A model generated the notes under the pieces. The model saw nothing but the letters and a program-made list of their open reading frames with translations, had not been told where the DNA came from and made no database searches. From positions 1 to 30,328 of the forward strand of contig JBIOVR010000551.1 in assembly GCA_044867875.1 (NCBI GenBank): a DNA stretch of 30,328 bases. Reading direction: 5' to 3'. The position numbers and the translations under genes were made by a program. This document shows positions 8,067 to 15,738 of the stretch, one piece after another. Position 1 is the first letter of the stretch. Each line of letters opens with the position of its first letter. This DNA comes from VBAS01 sp044867875. Its GTDB lineage: Bacteria; Bacteroidota; Bacteroidia; Chitinophagales; Chitinophagaceae.

Positions 8067-8905
8067 TATCCTATTAACCCCAATTGATTTTTGACTCCTG
8101 CTCTTAATACTATCATTGCCTTTTCATAGCCAGGTATCCGTATTCTTGATTCCAACACTCTTGCAGGCTCTAAACTTTTAATTTTTCTAAACAAAGACAA
8201 ATAATACTTATAAGCAACATATACGCCAAATCTTGATTTCAATGGCAATTTTAAGATGCCGTTATAAGCTGTTTTAAAATCATTATAAATATCTACTTCA
8301 ATTTTTTTCTTATCATCATCCGTAAAATTATTAAAATCACAGCCTGGAAAATACATACGGGACAAACTGTTATAATCGTCCTTTATATCCCGCAAAAAAT
8401 TTACTTTTTGAAAAGCAGCACCGAGGGAACATGCTGAACCTCTAAGTTTTTCAAAAAGCTCTTTTTTTCCTTCACAAAAAACATACAGGCACATAAGCCC
8501 TACTACTTCCGCCGACCCGTAAACATACTCATTAAAATTTTTTATATCGTAATTTCTTTGACTAAGATCCATCTCCATGCTACCAAAGAATGCGTCGATA
8601 AGATCACGATCAATGTTATACTCATTTACCGTTTGCTGAAAGCTATTCAGTATTGGATTTAAACTAATTTCCCTGTCAACAGCAATATAAGTTTCCCTTT
8701 TAAATTCTTCCAAAAGCAAGGTTTTATCATAATCGTGAAAAGTATCCACGATCTCATCTGCAAACCGAACGAAACCATAAATATTATAAATAGGTTGTCG
8801 TATATCGTGGTGCAATAAACGAATAGCAGAGGAAAAAGAAGTGCTATATTCCCTCGTCGTTATTTCACTGGTCTTATTACTCACTGTATGGAATTTCGAG
8901 ATCAT
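8066..8905 (-). CDS. crtB: Phytoene synthase
   Basis: Predicted to condense two geranylgeranyl diphosphates to phytoene through prephytoene diphosphate. About 279 residues from ATG 8905; a GTG two codons upstream (8911) is an alternative start. Both Asp-rich, Mg-binding motifs of the squalene/phytoene synthase family are present: DEIVD at 50-54 and DIKDD in NFLRDIKDDY. The start is 11 bp after the crtI stop, and the stop overlaps the idi start. The substrate-forming enzyme, GGPP synthase, is not encoded in this window. Confidence 0.94.
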   Translation of the reverse strand: MISKFHTVSNKTSEITTREYSTSFSSAIRLLHHDIRQPIYNIYGFVRFADEIVDTFHDYDKTLLLEEFKRETYIAVDREISLNPILNSFQQTVNEYNIDRDLIDAFFGSMEMDLSQRNYDIKNFNEYVYGSAEVVGLMCLYVFCEGKKELFEKLRGSACSLGAAFQKVNFLRDIKDDYNSLSRMYFPGCDFNNFTDDDKKKIEVDIYNDFKTAYNGILKLPLKSRFGVYVAYKYYLSLFRKIKSLEPARVLESRIRIPGYEKAMIVLRAGVKNQLGLIG

Positions 8906-8916
8906 CACCACTTAAT

Positions 8917-10428
8917 TTATACGTTAATTAATTTTTCATTTCTCCGTTTAGGATATCGATCATATTGCTTTAGCACTTCTTTCGCGACAACTTCTCCGCT
9001 GATCAAACAAGGTGGTACTCCTGGACCTGGGACAGTTAATTGACCGGTAAAAAATAAATTTTCTACCTTTTTGCTTTGGCAAGATGGTTTGAAAATAGCA
9101 GTTTGCATTAATGTGTTTGCCAGACCATATGCATTGCCACGAAAAGAATTATACTCGCTTGAAAAATCAGAAACAGAAAAAGCTTTTTTATAGATAACTC
9201 CATCCAAAATAGATTGTCCTGTATGTATTTCCATTCGCTTTATGATCTGCTCAAAATATTTTTCTCTTGTTGTTTCATCATCACCCTGCAGACCTGATGA
9301 AATGGGTATTAATAAAACCATATTATCACAACCAGCCGGAGCAACAGTATCATCAGTAACAGAATTTACACTTACATAAAAAAGTGGGTTGGATGGCCAT
9401 TGCGGATCATCATAGATCTCTTTTGCGTGTTGCTCAAACGGGACATCGAAAAACAAGGAATGATGAATAACATTCTTCAATTTTCTATTCAGTCCAACAA
9501 AAAATAATAAGCAGCTTGGCGCCATCACTCTTTTTTCCCAATAATTTTCACTATAACTTCGGTACTTCTTGGGTAAAAGTTTCTTTTCAGTAAAATGATA
9601 ATCTGCCCCACTGATGATCACATCAGCTTCATGAACATTTTTATTCGTAATTAAATTTTTTGCTGTGCCCTCCTGAATAAATATTTGTTCCGCTTCTTCA
9701 TTAAAGCAAAATTCTACTCCCAATTCAAGTGCTAATTCATACATAGCTTCTACAACAGAATACATCCCCCCATCTGGATACCATGTACCGCCTTTTATAT
9801 CTGCATAATTCATCAAACTATAGAGTGCCGGAGTGTTGCCTGGCAATGCACCAAGAAACAAAACAGGAAATTCCATTAACTGGCGAAGCTTAGGGCTTTT
9901 AAAATATTTGTATATGTGTTTTCTAATTGAAGTAAAAACATCCAGCCTAAATACTCCCTTTAAAATATCATGATCGATAAATTCAGCAAAGGATCTTCCC
10001 GGTTTATGTACCAGTTTATTTATACCCGTTTCATACTTATAAGCAGCTTCTATTAAATATTTTTCAAGTTGTTGACTTGCACCCGGCTCAAATTCATCAA
10101 CCATTTTCTTGAATGCATTATAATCAGCAGGTACGTCAGTAAAATCATTTTCCCAATAAACCCGGTAAGATGGATCAAGTCGTTTCAATGAATAATAATC
10201 AGAAACTTTCTTTCCAAATTTTTTAAAATAATTTTCAAACACATCAGGCATCCAATACCAACTTGGTCCCATATCAAAAGTGAATCCGTTTTCCTTTAAT
10301 TGCCTTGCTCTTCCTCCCGGCCCGCTGTTTTTTTCTATGACTGTCACCTTCCATCCTGCCTTCGCCATGAACGAAGCAGCTGATAAACCTGCAAAACCAC
10401 TACCCACAATGACTACTGTAGATGACAT
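8917..10428 (-). CDS. crtI: Phytoene desaturase
   Basis: A 503-residue FAD-dependent CrtI-type desaturase predicted to convert phytoene to lycopene. The N-terminal dinucleotide-binding motif VVIVGSGFAGLSAA is followed by the second hallmark GPGGRAR. The C-terminal block FFTGQLTVPGPGVPPCLISG is the typical CrtI signature. ATG 10428 is chosen over an upstream TTG at 10434. The gene lies 9 bp after the sigma factor stop and 11 bp before crtB, so sigma-crtI-crtB-idi-crtZ are almost certainly one operon. The number of desaturation steps is assumed from the presence of crtY. Confidence 0.94.
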   Translation of the reverse strand: MSSTVVIVGSGFAGLSAASFMAKAGWKVTVIEKNSGPGGRARQLKENGFTFDMGPSWYWMPDVFENYFKKFGKKVSDYYSLKRLDPSYRVYWENDFTDVPADYNAFKKMVDEFEPGASQQLEKYLIEAAYKYETGINKLVHKPGRSFAEFIDHDILKGVFRLDVFTSIRKHIYKYFKSPKLRQLMEFPVLFLGALPGNTPALYSLMNYADIKGGTWYPDGGMYSVVEAMYELALELGVEFCFNEEAEQIFIQEGTAKNLITNKNVHEADVIISGADYHFTEKKLLPKKYRSYSENYWEKRVMAPSCLLFFVGLNRKLKNVIHHSLFFDVPFEQHAKEIYDDPQWPSNPLFYVSVNSVTDDTVAPAGCDNMVLLIPISSGLQGDDETTREKYFEQIIKRMEIHTGQSILDGVIYKKAFSVSDFSSEYNSFRGNAYGLANTLMQTAIFKPSCQSKKVENLFFTGQLTVPGPGVPPCLISGEVVAKEVLKQYDRYPKRRNEKLINV

Positions 10429-10437
10429 AAACAAATT

Positions 10438-10938
10438 TTAATACCTGATAAGTTTTTCTTTCAAGAGTTTTCGTGCAAAATGAATCCTGCTTTTTATCGT
10501 TCCTAAAGGCTCATTCAGGGATTTAGAAATTTCATCGTACCTGTACCCTTCATAGTACAACAAAAAAGGAATTTTAAAAACTTGTGGCAGCTGATAGATT
10601 GCTTTTTGGATCTCGTTCATTTGCAAAGAATTTTCTCCTCCATTGCATGCAATTATTTTACCTGAATTGATCAATATTTCATTTGTTCCATTGTCAAAAA
10701 TTGTTCTTTGCTTCGACCTTCTTCTATAATCATTGATAAAAATGTTTCGCATAATTGTAAACAACCATGCTTTAATATTTGTACCTGTACTGTATTTATC
10801 CTGGTTTGCCAGGGCTTTGTACAATGTTTCCTGGAAAAGATCTTTTGCAGTTTCCTGGTCATGAGTAAGATTTACTGCAAATGGCCTTAAGGGATTTGCA
10901 TTACCTAATAACAATTCATTAAACTCCGCTGCGGACAT
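10438..10938 (-). CDS. ECF (sigma-70 family) RNA polymerase sigma factor
   Basis: A 166-residue two-domain ECF sigma factor. Region 2 includes QETAKDLFQETLYKAL and AWLFTIMRNIFINDYRRRSK, the DNA-melting and -10 binding segment. Region 4 includes LPQVFKIPFLLYYEGYRYDEISKSL followed by GTIKSRIHFARKLLK, a normal -35 helix-turn-helix. It is the first gene of the crtI-crtB-idi-crtZ operon and lies downstream of a CarH-type regulator. No anti-sigma gene is next to it, so its activity may be set by expression rather than sequestration. A perfect inverted repeat ends only 9 bp before its start codon. Confidence 0.93.
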   Translation of the reverse strand: MSAAEFNELLLGNANPLRPFAVNLTHDQETAKDLFQETLYKALANQDKYSTGTNIKAWLFTIMRNIFINDYRRRSKQRTIFDNGTNEILINSGKIIACNGGENSLQMNEIQKAIYQLPQVFKIPFLLYYEGYRYDEISKSLNEPLGTIKSRIHFARKLLKEKLIRY

Positions 10939-10947
10939 ACAATTTCT

Positions 10948-10976
10948 GTTTAACTTTTAGTAGTATAAAGTTAAAC
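10948..10976. promoter_or_regulatory. Perfect 10-bp inverted repeat: candidate operator of the carotenoid operon
   Basis: The arms GTTTAACTTT (10948-10957) and AAAGTTAAAC (10967-10976) are exact reverse complements with a 9-base spacer. The repeat lies in the 139-bp gap between the CarH-type gene and the sigma gene, 9 bp before the sigma ATG. On the transcribed strand the distal arm contains TAACTTTA, close to the Bacteroidota -7 element TAnnTTTG, so a dimeric repressor bound here would cover the promoter. It has no U-tract, so a terminator is unlikely. That it binds the adjacent CarH-type protein is inference. Confidence 0.5.
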
Positions 10977-11051
10977 GCTTTTCAATTGTCGTTGCTTCTT
11001 TGTTTAAAGATCAAAAGAAAAAAAAGCAAATCCGCTCAACAAAAAAACATT

Positions 11052-11077
11052 AGAAAAAGAAAAGAGGGGAAAGAAGG
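11052..11077. other. Polypurine tract downstream of carH
   Basis: Twenty-six consecutive purines on the plus strand, so a pyrimidine-only stretch in the transcript, lie immediately after the stop codon of the CarH-type regulator. It contains no hairpin that I can see and is not a typical intrinsic terminator. It may be simple low-complexity intergenic sequence. Confidence 0.4.
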
Positions 11078-11956
11078 CTAAAGGGAAGAAATAAATTCTA
11101 TCAGTTCCACAAGAGAATGTTTGAATTCAACATTTTTAGGAAGGACTTTTTTATAGCCGTGAGTAGGAAACCCAGATATGATGATCTTTGGTTTTGAGAT
11201 CTTTTCAGAAGTTTGCTTAAGAAATTTTTCAAAATTAAATCCGGGTGAAGTAGAGGTAAGATGTATGTAAATAAAATCTGGTTTTTTAGCATCATTAACA
11301 AATTGCGCATCTTTCAATGGAACATTAGCGCCTATATAAAAAACTTCAGCACCACGTTTCTTTAATAGATAATAAACAAGCAATAAGCCAAGCTCATGAT
11401 GTTCTCCTTCAGGTAAAAAAAGGAGGAAAGATCTTTTGATTTTTAGAACAGGTTTTGCCTGGTCAATACCAACAATCAATTTTTGACGAATGATATTTGT
11501 TGTAAGATGTTCCTGCGCAGGATTAATATGACCAGTTTGCCAAAGAATGCCTATTCGTTCAAAGAAAGGAAAGATGATGCGGAGAATCACCTTTTCAATT
11601 CCATTTGCTGCAATTTGTTTGTCTATAATTTTTTCAAAACCTGAAATATCAAGGTCAACCATCACTTTTATCAATTCATTCACGATCCGTTCTTGCTGAG
11701 CACCGGCCAAATTCAATTCTGCCACTCTTGCCTGCACATCGTTGGCAGACATGTTATTTATATGCGAGATCTTGTAACCATATTTATTGAGGAGTGAAAT
11801 GTTCAGAATAGTTTTCAGATCATCATTGCTATAATAGCGGATATTCGTATCGGTCCGGGAGGGATTAAGAAAAGAATAGCGTTGCTCCCAAATACGGATA
11901 GTATGCGCTTTGATGCCTGAAAGATTTTCAAGATCCTTTATAGTGAATTTGGTCAT
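11078..11956 (-). CDS. carH: CarH-type B12-dependent MerR-family photoreceptor regulator
   Basis: A 292-residue regulator with an N-terminal MerR-type winged helix (about 1-70; HTIRIWEQRYSFLNPSRT followed by IRYYSNDDL), a helical cap domain, and a C-terminal cobalamin-binding Rossmann domain. The photoreceptor signatures are intact: Trp139-x9-Glu149-His150 (W-x9-EH), and Glu185-x-His187-x-x-Gly190, whose His is the lower cobalt ligand in the family. In known CarH proteins, adenosylcobalamin drives a DNA-binding tetramer in the dark, and light breaks it to release carotenoid genes. The adjacent sigma-crt operon fits exactly that role. It lies 42 bp behind the EPS-locus PHP phosphatase on the same strand and could partly share that transcript. 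Confidence 0.9.
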   Translation of the reverse strand: MTKFTIKDLENLSGIKAHTIRIWEQRYSFLNPSRTDTNIRYYSNDDLKTILNISLLNKYGYKISHINNMSANDVQARVAELNLAGAQQERIVNELIKVMVDLDISGFEKIIDKQIAANGIEKVILRIIFPFFERIGILWQTGHINPAQEHLTTNIIRQKLIVGIDQAKPVLKIKRSFLLFLPEGEHHELGLLLVYYLLKKRGAEVFYIGANVPLKDAQFVNDAKKPDFIYIHLTSTSPGFNFEKFLKQTSEKISKPKIIISGFPTHGYKKVLPKNVEFKHSLVELIEFISSL

Positions 11957-11983
11957 GTTTAGTAATTACAAATCACCTGCAAA

Positions 11984-11993
11984 AAAGTTCAAA
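11984..11993. promoter_or_regulatory. Degenerate operator-like half-site upstream of carH
   Basis: AAAGTTCAAA matches eight of ten bases of the right arm of the inverted repeat at 10948-10976, in the same orientation. It lies 28 bp upstream of the carH start inside the 42-bp gap after the PHP gene. It could allow autoregulation. The match is weak and the region AT-rich, so chance is a real alternative. Confidence 0.15.
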
Positions 11994-11998
11994 TAAAA

Positions 11999-12733
11999 TT
12001 ACAATTGAGGGTTCAGCAGCTTTCCGGCATCAAGCAATTCTTTTAATCCATGAGCTATTGATGAGCTTTGTAATTGAGAAAAATGGCGGGTGTTATGCAA
12101 ATCGGTACCGGCAATATCGTAGTATTCATGCTTTATAAAATAATGAGCAAGCTCATTTACTGTTTTCCCATAAACTCCGGCAAGCGACATGATGTTAAGT
12201 TGAAAAAGATGTCCGGCTGATTTCAATTCTTCAAAAAACTCTTTATTTTTTTCCTGATAGATGTACCGTTCAGGGTGAGCTATTACAGGGTGGTAGTTTT
12301 GCATTTGCATTTCAAAAAGTAATTCTTTAAAATTATATTGCTCGCTGGCCATTGAAAATTCTACCAATACCAGGTTGTCCCCAAATGTTAATAGGGGTTC
12401 TTTATCTGCAAGCAGTTTCTTTAAATTATCATCAAGAAAGTATTCTGCAGCAACTCCAAGCTCCACATTTATTTTTTCTGTCTCCAAATGTTTTTTTAAA
12501 ACATCGTATCGCTTTAATATATCATCTCTTTTATTTGGATACATGTCCTGCATTACATGCGGTGTCGTGATCAACTTCTTAAATCCAAGATTGATCAACC
12601 CATTTATCATTTCTACTGAAGTAGCCAGGTCAGGCGATCCATCATCAATACCAGGCAATAAATGAGAATGCATGTCAGTTTTAAGAAGGCCATAGTCAAA
12701 TGCGTCAGAATCTTTTTTTCCCCACAACTTCAT
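11999..12733 (-). CDS. CpsB/YwqE-type PHP-domain tyrosine phosphatase
   Basis: A 244-residue metal-dependent PHP-fold phosphatase of the capsule-regulating CpsB/YwqE type. Such enzymes dephosphorylate the tyrosine-rich tail of the BY-kinase that controls polysaccharide chain export. Metal-binding motifs are in order: DMHSHLLPGIDDGS (first His pair), TTPHVMQDMYPN, a VEFS Glu region, PVIAHPERY, and AGTDLHNTRH near the C-terminus. It is the last gene of the EPS run, starting 9 bp after the GT4 gene. The partner kinase (Wzc/BY-kinase) is not in the window. A histidinol-phosphatase role is possible from the fold alone but unlikely in this context. Confidence 0.85.
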   Translation of the reverse strand: MKLWGKKDSDAFDYGLLKTDMHSHLLPGIDDGSPDLATSVEMINGLINLGFKKLITTPHVMQDMYPNKRDDILKRYDVLKKHLETEKINVELGVAAEYFLDDNLKKLLADKEPLLTFGDNLVLVEFSMASEQYNFKELLFEMQMQNYHPVIAHPERYIYQEKNKEFFEELKSAGHLFQLNIMSLAGVYGKTVNELAHYFIKHEYYDIAGTDLHNTRHFSQLQSSSIAHGLKELLDAGKLLNPQL

Positions 12734-12742
12734 AAAAATTAT

Positions 12743-13948
12743 TTATTTCTTACGTTGATTTTTTTTGTCAAGCAGATCATGATATAAACCACTCATATCA
12801 TTTACCAACCGGTGATAGCTAAACTTAGTTACTACATGATCTTTGCTGGCGTTGCTGAATTTTTTCCGAAGCTCTGGATCATTAACAAGATGAAGCAGGT
12901 TATTCGAAAAGGTTTTTACATCAGTGATCTCCGAGAGCAAAGCTGTTTTATTCTCCAAAACAACATCTGCGATCCCTCCTACTCTTGTAGATACAATTGG
13001 TTTGCCAGCTGCCTGTGCTTCAATTAAGCTAACTGGTGTTCCTTCATTAAGTGATGTCAATGCAATAACATCAAGCCCTGCAAAAATTGTATCAATATCT
13101 GTTCTCCAGGATGTAAAAATCAGTGGATGTGGATGCGTTCCATCTGTTTGTATAGTGTATTTTATTCCGAGATCATTTGCCATCTGTGCAATTGCCATTC
13201 TGCTTTCACCATCGCCGATTATAAAAGCTTTGATCTTTACACTTGTATTATCAAGTACATATTTCAACCCTTTTATGAAAAGCGAATGATTTTTTATCGG
13301 CACTAACCTTCCGATTATTCCGATAGCAACAATTTCATCACCTAAGCCAAACTCTTCTCTGAATTTATTTCTCTTTTCTTCCTGGTTAATTATAAAATTA
13401 TCAAGGTCAAGTCCAAGTGGGATCACACGGAATTTATCTGCTGCTGCAATCCTAAAGTCGGTGGTTAATTCTTTTTTTTGCACATCACTGATGGCTACTA
13501 TTGCATCACTTAAGCCGGCGAGATATCTTTCGGTCCTGATAAAAAAGTTTGTTTTTACTGAATTAAAATAAGAATGAAAAATATGGCCATGAAAAGTGTG
13601 AACGATCACAGGTACGTTAGAATGTTTTGCAGCCAACCTTCCCAATGCTCCTGATTTTGCAGCATGTGTATGAACAATATCAGGTTTAAATTCTCTAATT
13701 AACTTTTTTAATTTATTATAAGCAGCCCAATCATTGTACGGCGAAATTGATCTTTTCATTTCGGAAATGCAGGTGGGATCAATATTATTTGCAGTAGCTA
13801 AAAAGTCAGCATCCTGTTCGTGATCTTCTTTGCCACCGATAACTAATAATGTATCAAAATCAGGCTGCATATATCTCGAAAGATATATTGCGTTTTTCGA
13901 AGGGCCGCCAATAATAAGGCGATTAAGTATTCTTAAAACTCTTGGCAT
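12743..13948 (-). CDS. GT4-family glycosyltransferase
   Basis: A 401-residue retaining GT-B glycosyltransferase. The N-terminal acceptor domain begins with a strand and a glycine-rich turn, LNRLIIGGPSKNAIYLS, and contains DIVHTHAAKSGALGRLAA and VPVIVHTFHGHIF. The C-terminal nucleotide-sugar domain has IGIIGRLVPIKNH, FIIGDGESR, and the E-x7-E region LNEGTPVSLIEAQAAGKPIVSTRVGG. This arrangement resembles WbnH- and EpsD-like enzymes of surface polysaccharide synthesis. Its neighbours are a formyltransferase-fold gene 17 bp upstream and the PHP phosphatase 9 bp downstream. The sugar donor cannot be predicted. Confidence 0.9.
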   Translation of the reverse strand: MPRVLRILNRLIIGGPSKNAIYLSRYMQPDFDTLLVIGGKEDHEQDADFLATANNIDPTCISEMKRSISPYNDWAAYNKLKKLIREFKPDIVHTHAAKSGALGRLAAKHSNVPVIVHTFHGHIFHSYFNSVKTNFFIRTERYLAGLSDAIVAISDVQKKELTTDFRIAAADKFRVIPLGLDLDNFIINQEEKRNKFREEFGLGDEIVAIGIIGRLVPIKNHSLFIKGLKYVLDNTSVKIKAFIIGDGESRMAIAQMANDLGIKYTIQTDGTHPHPLIFTSWRTDIDTIFAGLDVIALTSLNEGTPVSLIEAQAAGKPIVSTRVGGIADVVLENKTALLSEITDVKTFSNNLLHLVNDPELRKKFSNASKDHVVTKFSYHRLVNDMSGLYHDLLDKKNQRKK

Positions 13949-13965
13949 TTACTCCACAAATTAGC

Positions 13966-14769
13966 TCAGAATAGTTGGATAAAAGATGATACCAATAAAA
14001 AAATAAATGTTCTTTTAAGATTTCCGAACCATTGAAAAATAGTGGGATGAAACCATAACTCAGAATCAGTAGTAACCGGGTCTTTTGTTTTCGGTTTATT
14101 ACCATCAATAAAAGATTGAATGACCTGCTTCAATACAGGAAGCACTGAAGCATATTGCAGATATGGGTATGTATAAAAGTTATCTTTCTTCGACGGCTCA
14201 ACAAAAACTTGCTCAATGATCCCGCCTGTATCAACACCCGTGTCAACATAATGAACTGTTGTTCCAAAAAGCTCTCTTTTGCCGGTAGCAATGGCCCAAT
14301 AACCACCATGTACTCCACGAAAGGCCGGTGTTATGCCGGTGTGAATATTAATGAAAGTTGAGCGAACAGACTCCAATGTTTTTTTTGAAATGATCCTTGT
14401 GCCATTTACAATGATAAGATCCGGATTTAATTGATTAAGTAAAGTACGACCTTCTTCAGTATTTAAATATCGTACTCTTTTTATTAAATTTTCCGGGGGA
14501 GCGGTTTCATCAAGCTGAAATTGCTTAAATATTTCTGCTTTTCTTTTTTGTGAGAACATTTTAATAACAGGTGCAATACAAAGAAAAAAGATCACCTGGC
14601 TTATTGCATTCATATAGCCAAGACGTTTGGCACGGTTGAAAAATTGTTTTTTTCTCGGAATTGGTTTTTCAAACACAATTGCATCGATCTCGAAATATCC
14701 TTTGAGATAATTATAAACTATGTTCGTAGAGTCGCAGTCTCTTGCAATAATAATGATCTTCGGTTTCAT
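13966..14769 (-). CDS. Formyltransferase-fold protein in the EPS locus
   Basis: A 267-residue member of the methionyl-tRNA/phosphoribosylglycinamide formyltransferase fold. The active-site set is visible: Asn in DLIIVNGTRI, His in FINIHTGITPAFRG, and Asp in VDTGVDTGGIIEQ, matching the N-H-D triad that uses 10-formyl-tetrahydrofolate. It lacks the tRNA-binding C-terminal domain of Fmt. The C-terminus after about residue 240 is hydrophobic, which is unusual. Its start overlaps the deacetylase stop by four bases (ATGA). Context suggests N-formylation of an amino sugar in the polysaccharide, with the deacetylase perhaps freeing the amine; this is inference. Confidence 0.82.
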   Translation of the reverse strand: MKPKIIIIARDCDSTNIVYNYLKGYFEIDAIVFEKPIPRKKQFFNRAKRLGYMNAISQVIFFLCIAPVIKMFSQKRKAEIFKQFQLDETAPPENLIKRVRYLNTEEGRTLLNQLNPDLIIVNGTRIISKKTLESVRSTFINIHTGITPAFRGVHGGYWAIATGKRELFGTTVHYVDTGVDTGGIIEQVFVEPSKKDNFYTYPYLQYASVLPVLKQVIQSFIDGNKPKTKDPVTTDSELWFHPTIFQWFGNLKRTFIFLLVSSFIQLF

Positions 14770-15728
14770 CTTCTTTTTGTTCGTTGATAAATCTCCAGGA
14801 GGTTTAATGACTCCATTTTCTGTTCTTTATTTAGCCGCTGATATACTTTCAAAAGTTTTTCAAGAAATTCGAAGTTCTCTTCCATGTATTTGCCGAAATT
14901 ATGCGGATGCCACCACAGTTGGTAAATCAAACCGTGCTTTGCTGCAAATTCTATTCCTTGTTTGATCCGTCTGAATTTTAACCCATCAAACATTTTAAAT
15001 TTCGGATTATATGGCCTGAGAAACCGGCTTGCAGGCACATTAATAATTTCACTGGCTCCAGGAATAGCATGACAATGGTGTCCTGTAATATTTATATAAG
15101 TATCCGCAAACCGTGTTCCCTTTCTGACAATATTTTCGTTTTCCCTTGATATTGGTTTATATATACCTGAAAGTTCATTACCACGGTAAATTTTTATTCC
15201 TTCTTCCAAACATTTTTTAATGTGATCATTGGAATATTGATTACGTGGAAAAACTATGCTTTTAACTTCTATGCCTTTGTCTTTTGCAATGACAATTGCA
15301 GCACGTAGGTCACTTTGAAATTGGCCAATCGTTGTATCCTTCTCAAGTGTATAGAAATGAGAAAATGTATGTGTGCCGATCTCCTGGCCCGGTGTTCTTT
15401 TTATTTGTTCAATAAGTTCCGGAGCAAAATGATATTTTTTTTCCAGCTCATTTTGTTCAAGATAAGGATATGGATCGTATTCTTTCTTTTTATAAGTAGG
15501 TCGCTCAACAGGTAAATAAGATAACATTTCTCTTTTTTCATTAAAAAAAAGATAGCCCACAGTTGCCCACGTACAATGCACATTATATTTGGAAAATAGC
15601 TCAAGCAGACGGGGAACAACATGATGAACGTTGCGAATGTTCTCTCCATAGTTTTCCAGTGTGCGATGGTCCCGCACACCCCAGAAAAGCTCGAAGTCAA
15701 GTGATATAGTAAAGATCCCTTTACTCAC
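14766..15728 (-). CDS. Polysaccharide deacetylase family protein
   Basis: A 320-residue carbohydrate esterase 4-like (NodB-fold) protein. The motif FTISLDFELFWGVRD near the N-terminus carries the catalytic and metal-binding Asp, CTWATVGYLFF follows, and EIGTHTFSHFY provides the metal-binding His pair. A late LWWHPHNFG block fits the last NodB motif. The start is GTG 15728: no ATG lies upstream before the asnB stop, and the domain begins at once. It has no signal peptide, so it probably acts on a cytoplasmic lipid-linked or nucleotide sugar rather than on exported polymer. It lies 10 bp after asnB and overlaps the formyltransferase gene. Confidence 0.88.
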   Translation of the reverse strand: MSKGIFTISLDFELFWGVRDHRTLENYGENIRNVHHVVPRLLELFSKYNVHCTWATVGYLFFNEKREMLSYLPVERPTYKKKEYDPYPYLEQNELEKKYHFAPELIEQIKRTPGQEIGTHTFSHFYTLEKDTTIGQFQSDLRAAIVIAKDKGIEVKSIVFPRNQYSNDHIKKCLEEGIKIYRGNELSGIYKPISRENENIVRKGTRFADTYINITGHHCHAIPGASEIINVPASRFLRPYNPKFKMFDGLKFRRIKQGIEFAAKHGLIYQLWWHPHNFGKYMEENFEFLEKLLKVYQRLNKEQKMESLNLLEIYQRTKRR

Positions 15729-15738
15729 AAATTTGGTT

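Noticed and set aside
10948..10976. Inverted repeat as an intrinsic terminator of carH
   Set aside because: It is AT-rich, lacks a T-tract on the transcribed strand, and ends 9 bp before the sigma start codon. An operator fits better.
11999..12733. Histidinol-phosphatase role for the PHP-domain protein
   Set aside because: The LLPGIDDGS start and length match CpsB/YwqE, and the neighbours are polysaccharide genes with no histidine biosynthesis genes.
13966..14769. Methionyl-tRNA formyltransferase (fmt)
   Set aside because: It is too short, lacks the C-terminal tRNA-binding domain, and is translationally coupled to a polysaccharide deacetylase gene.
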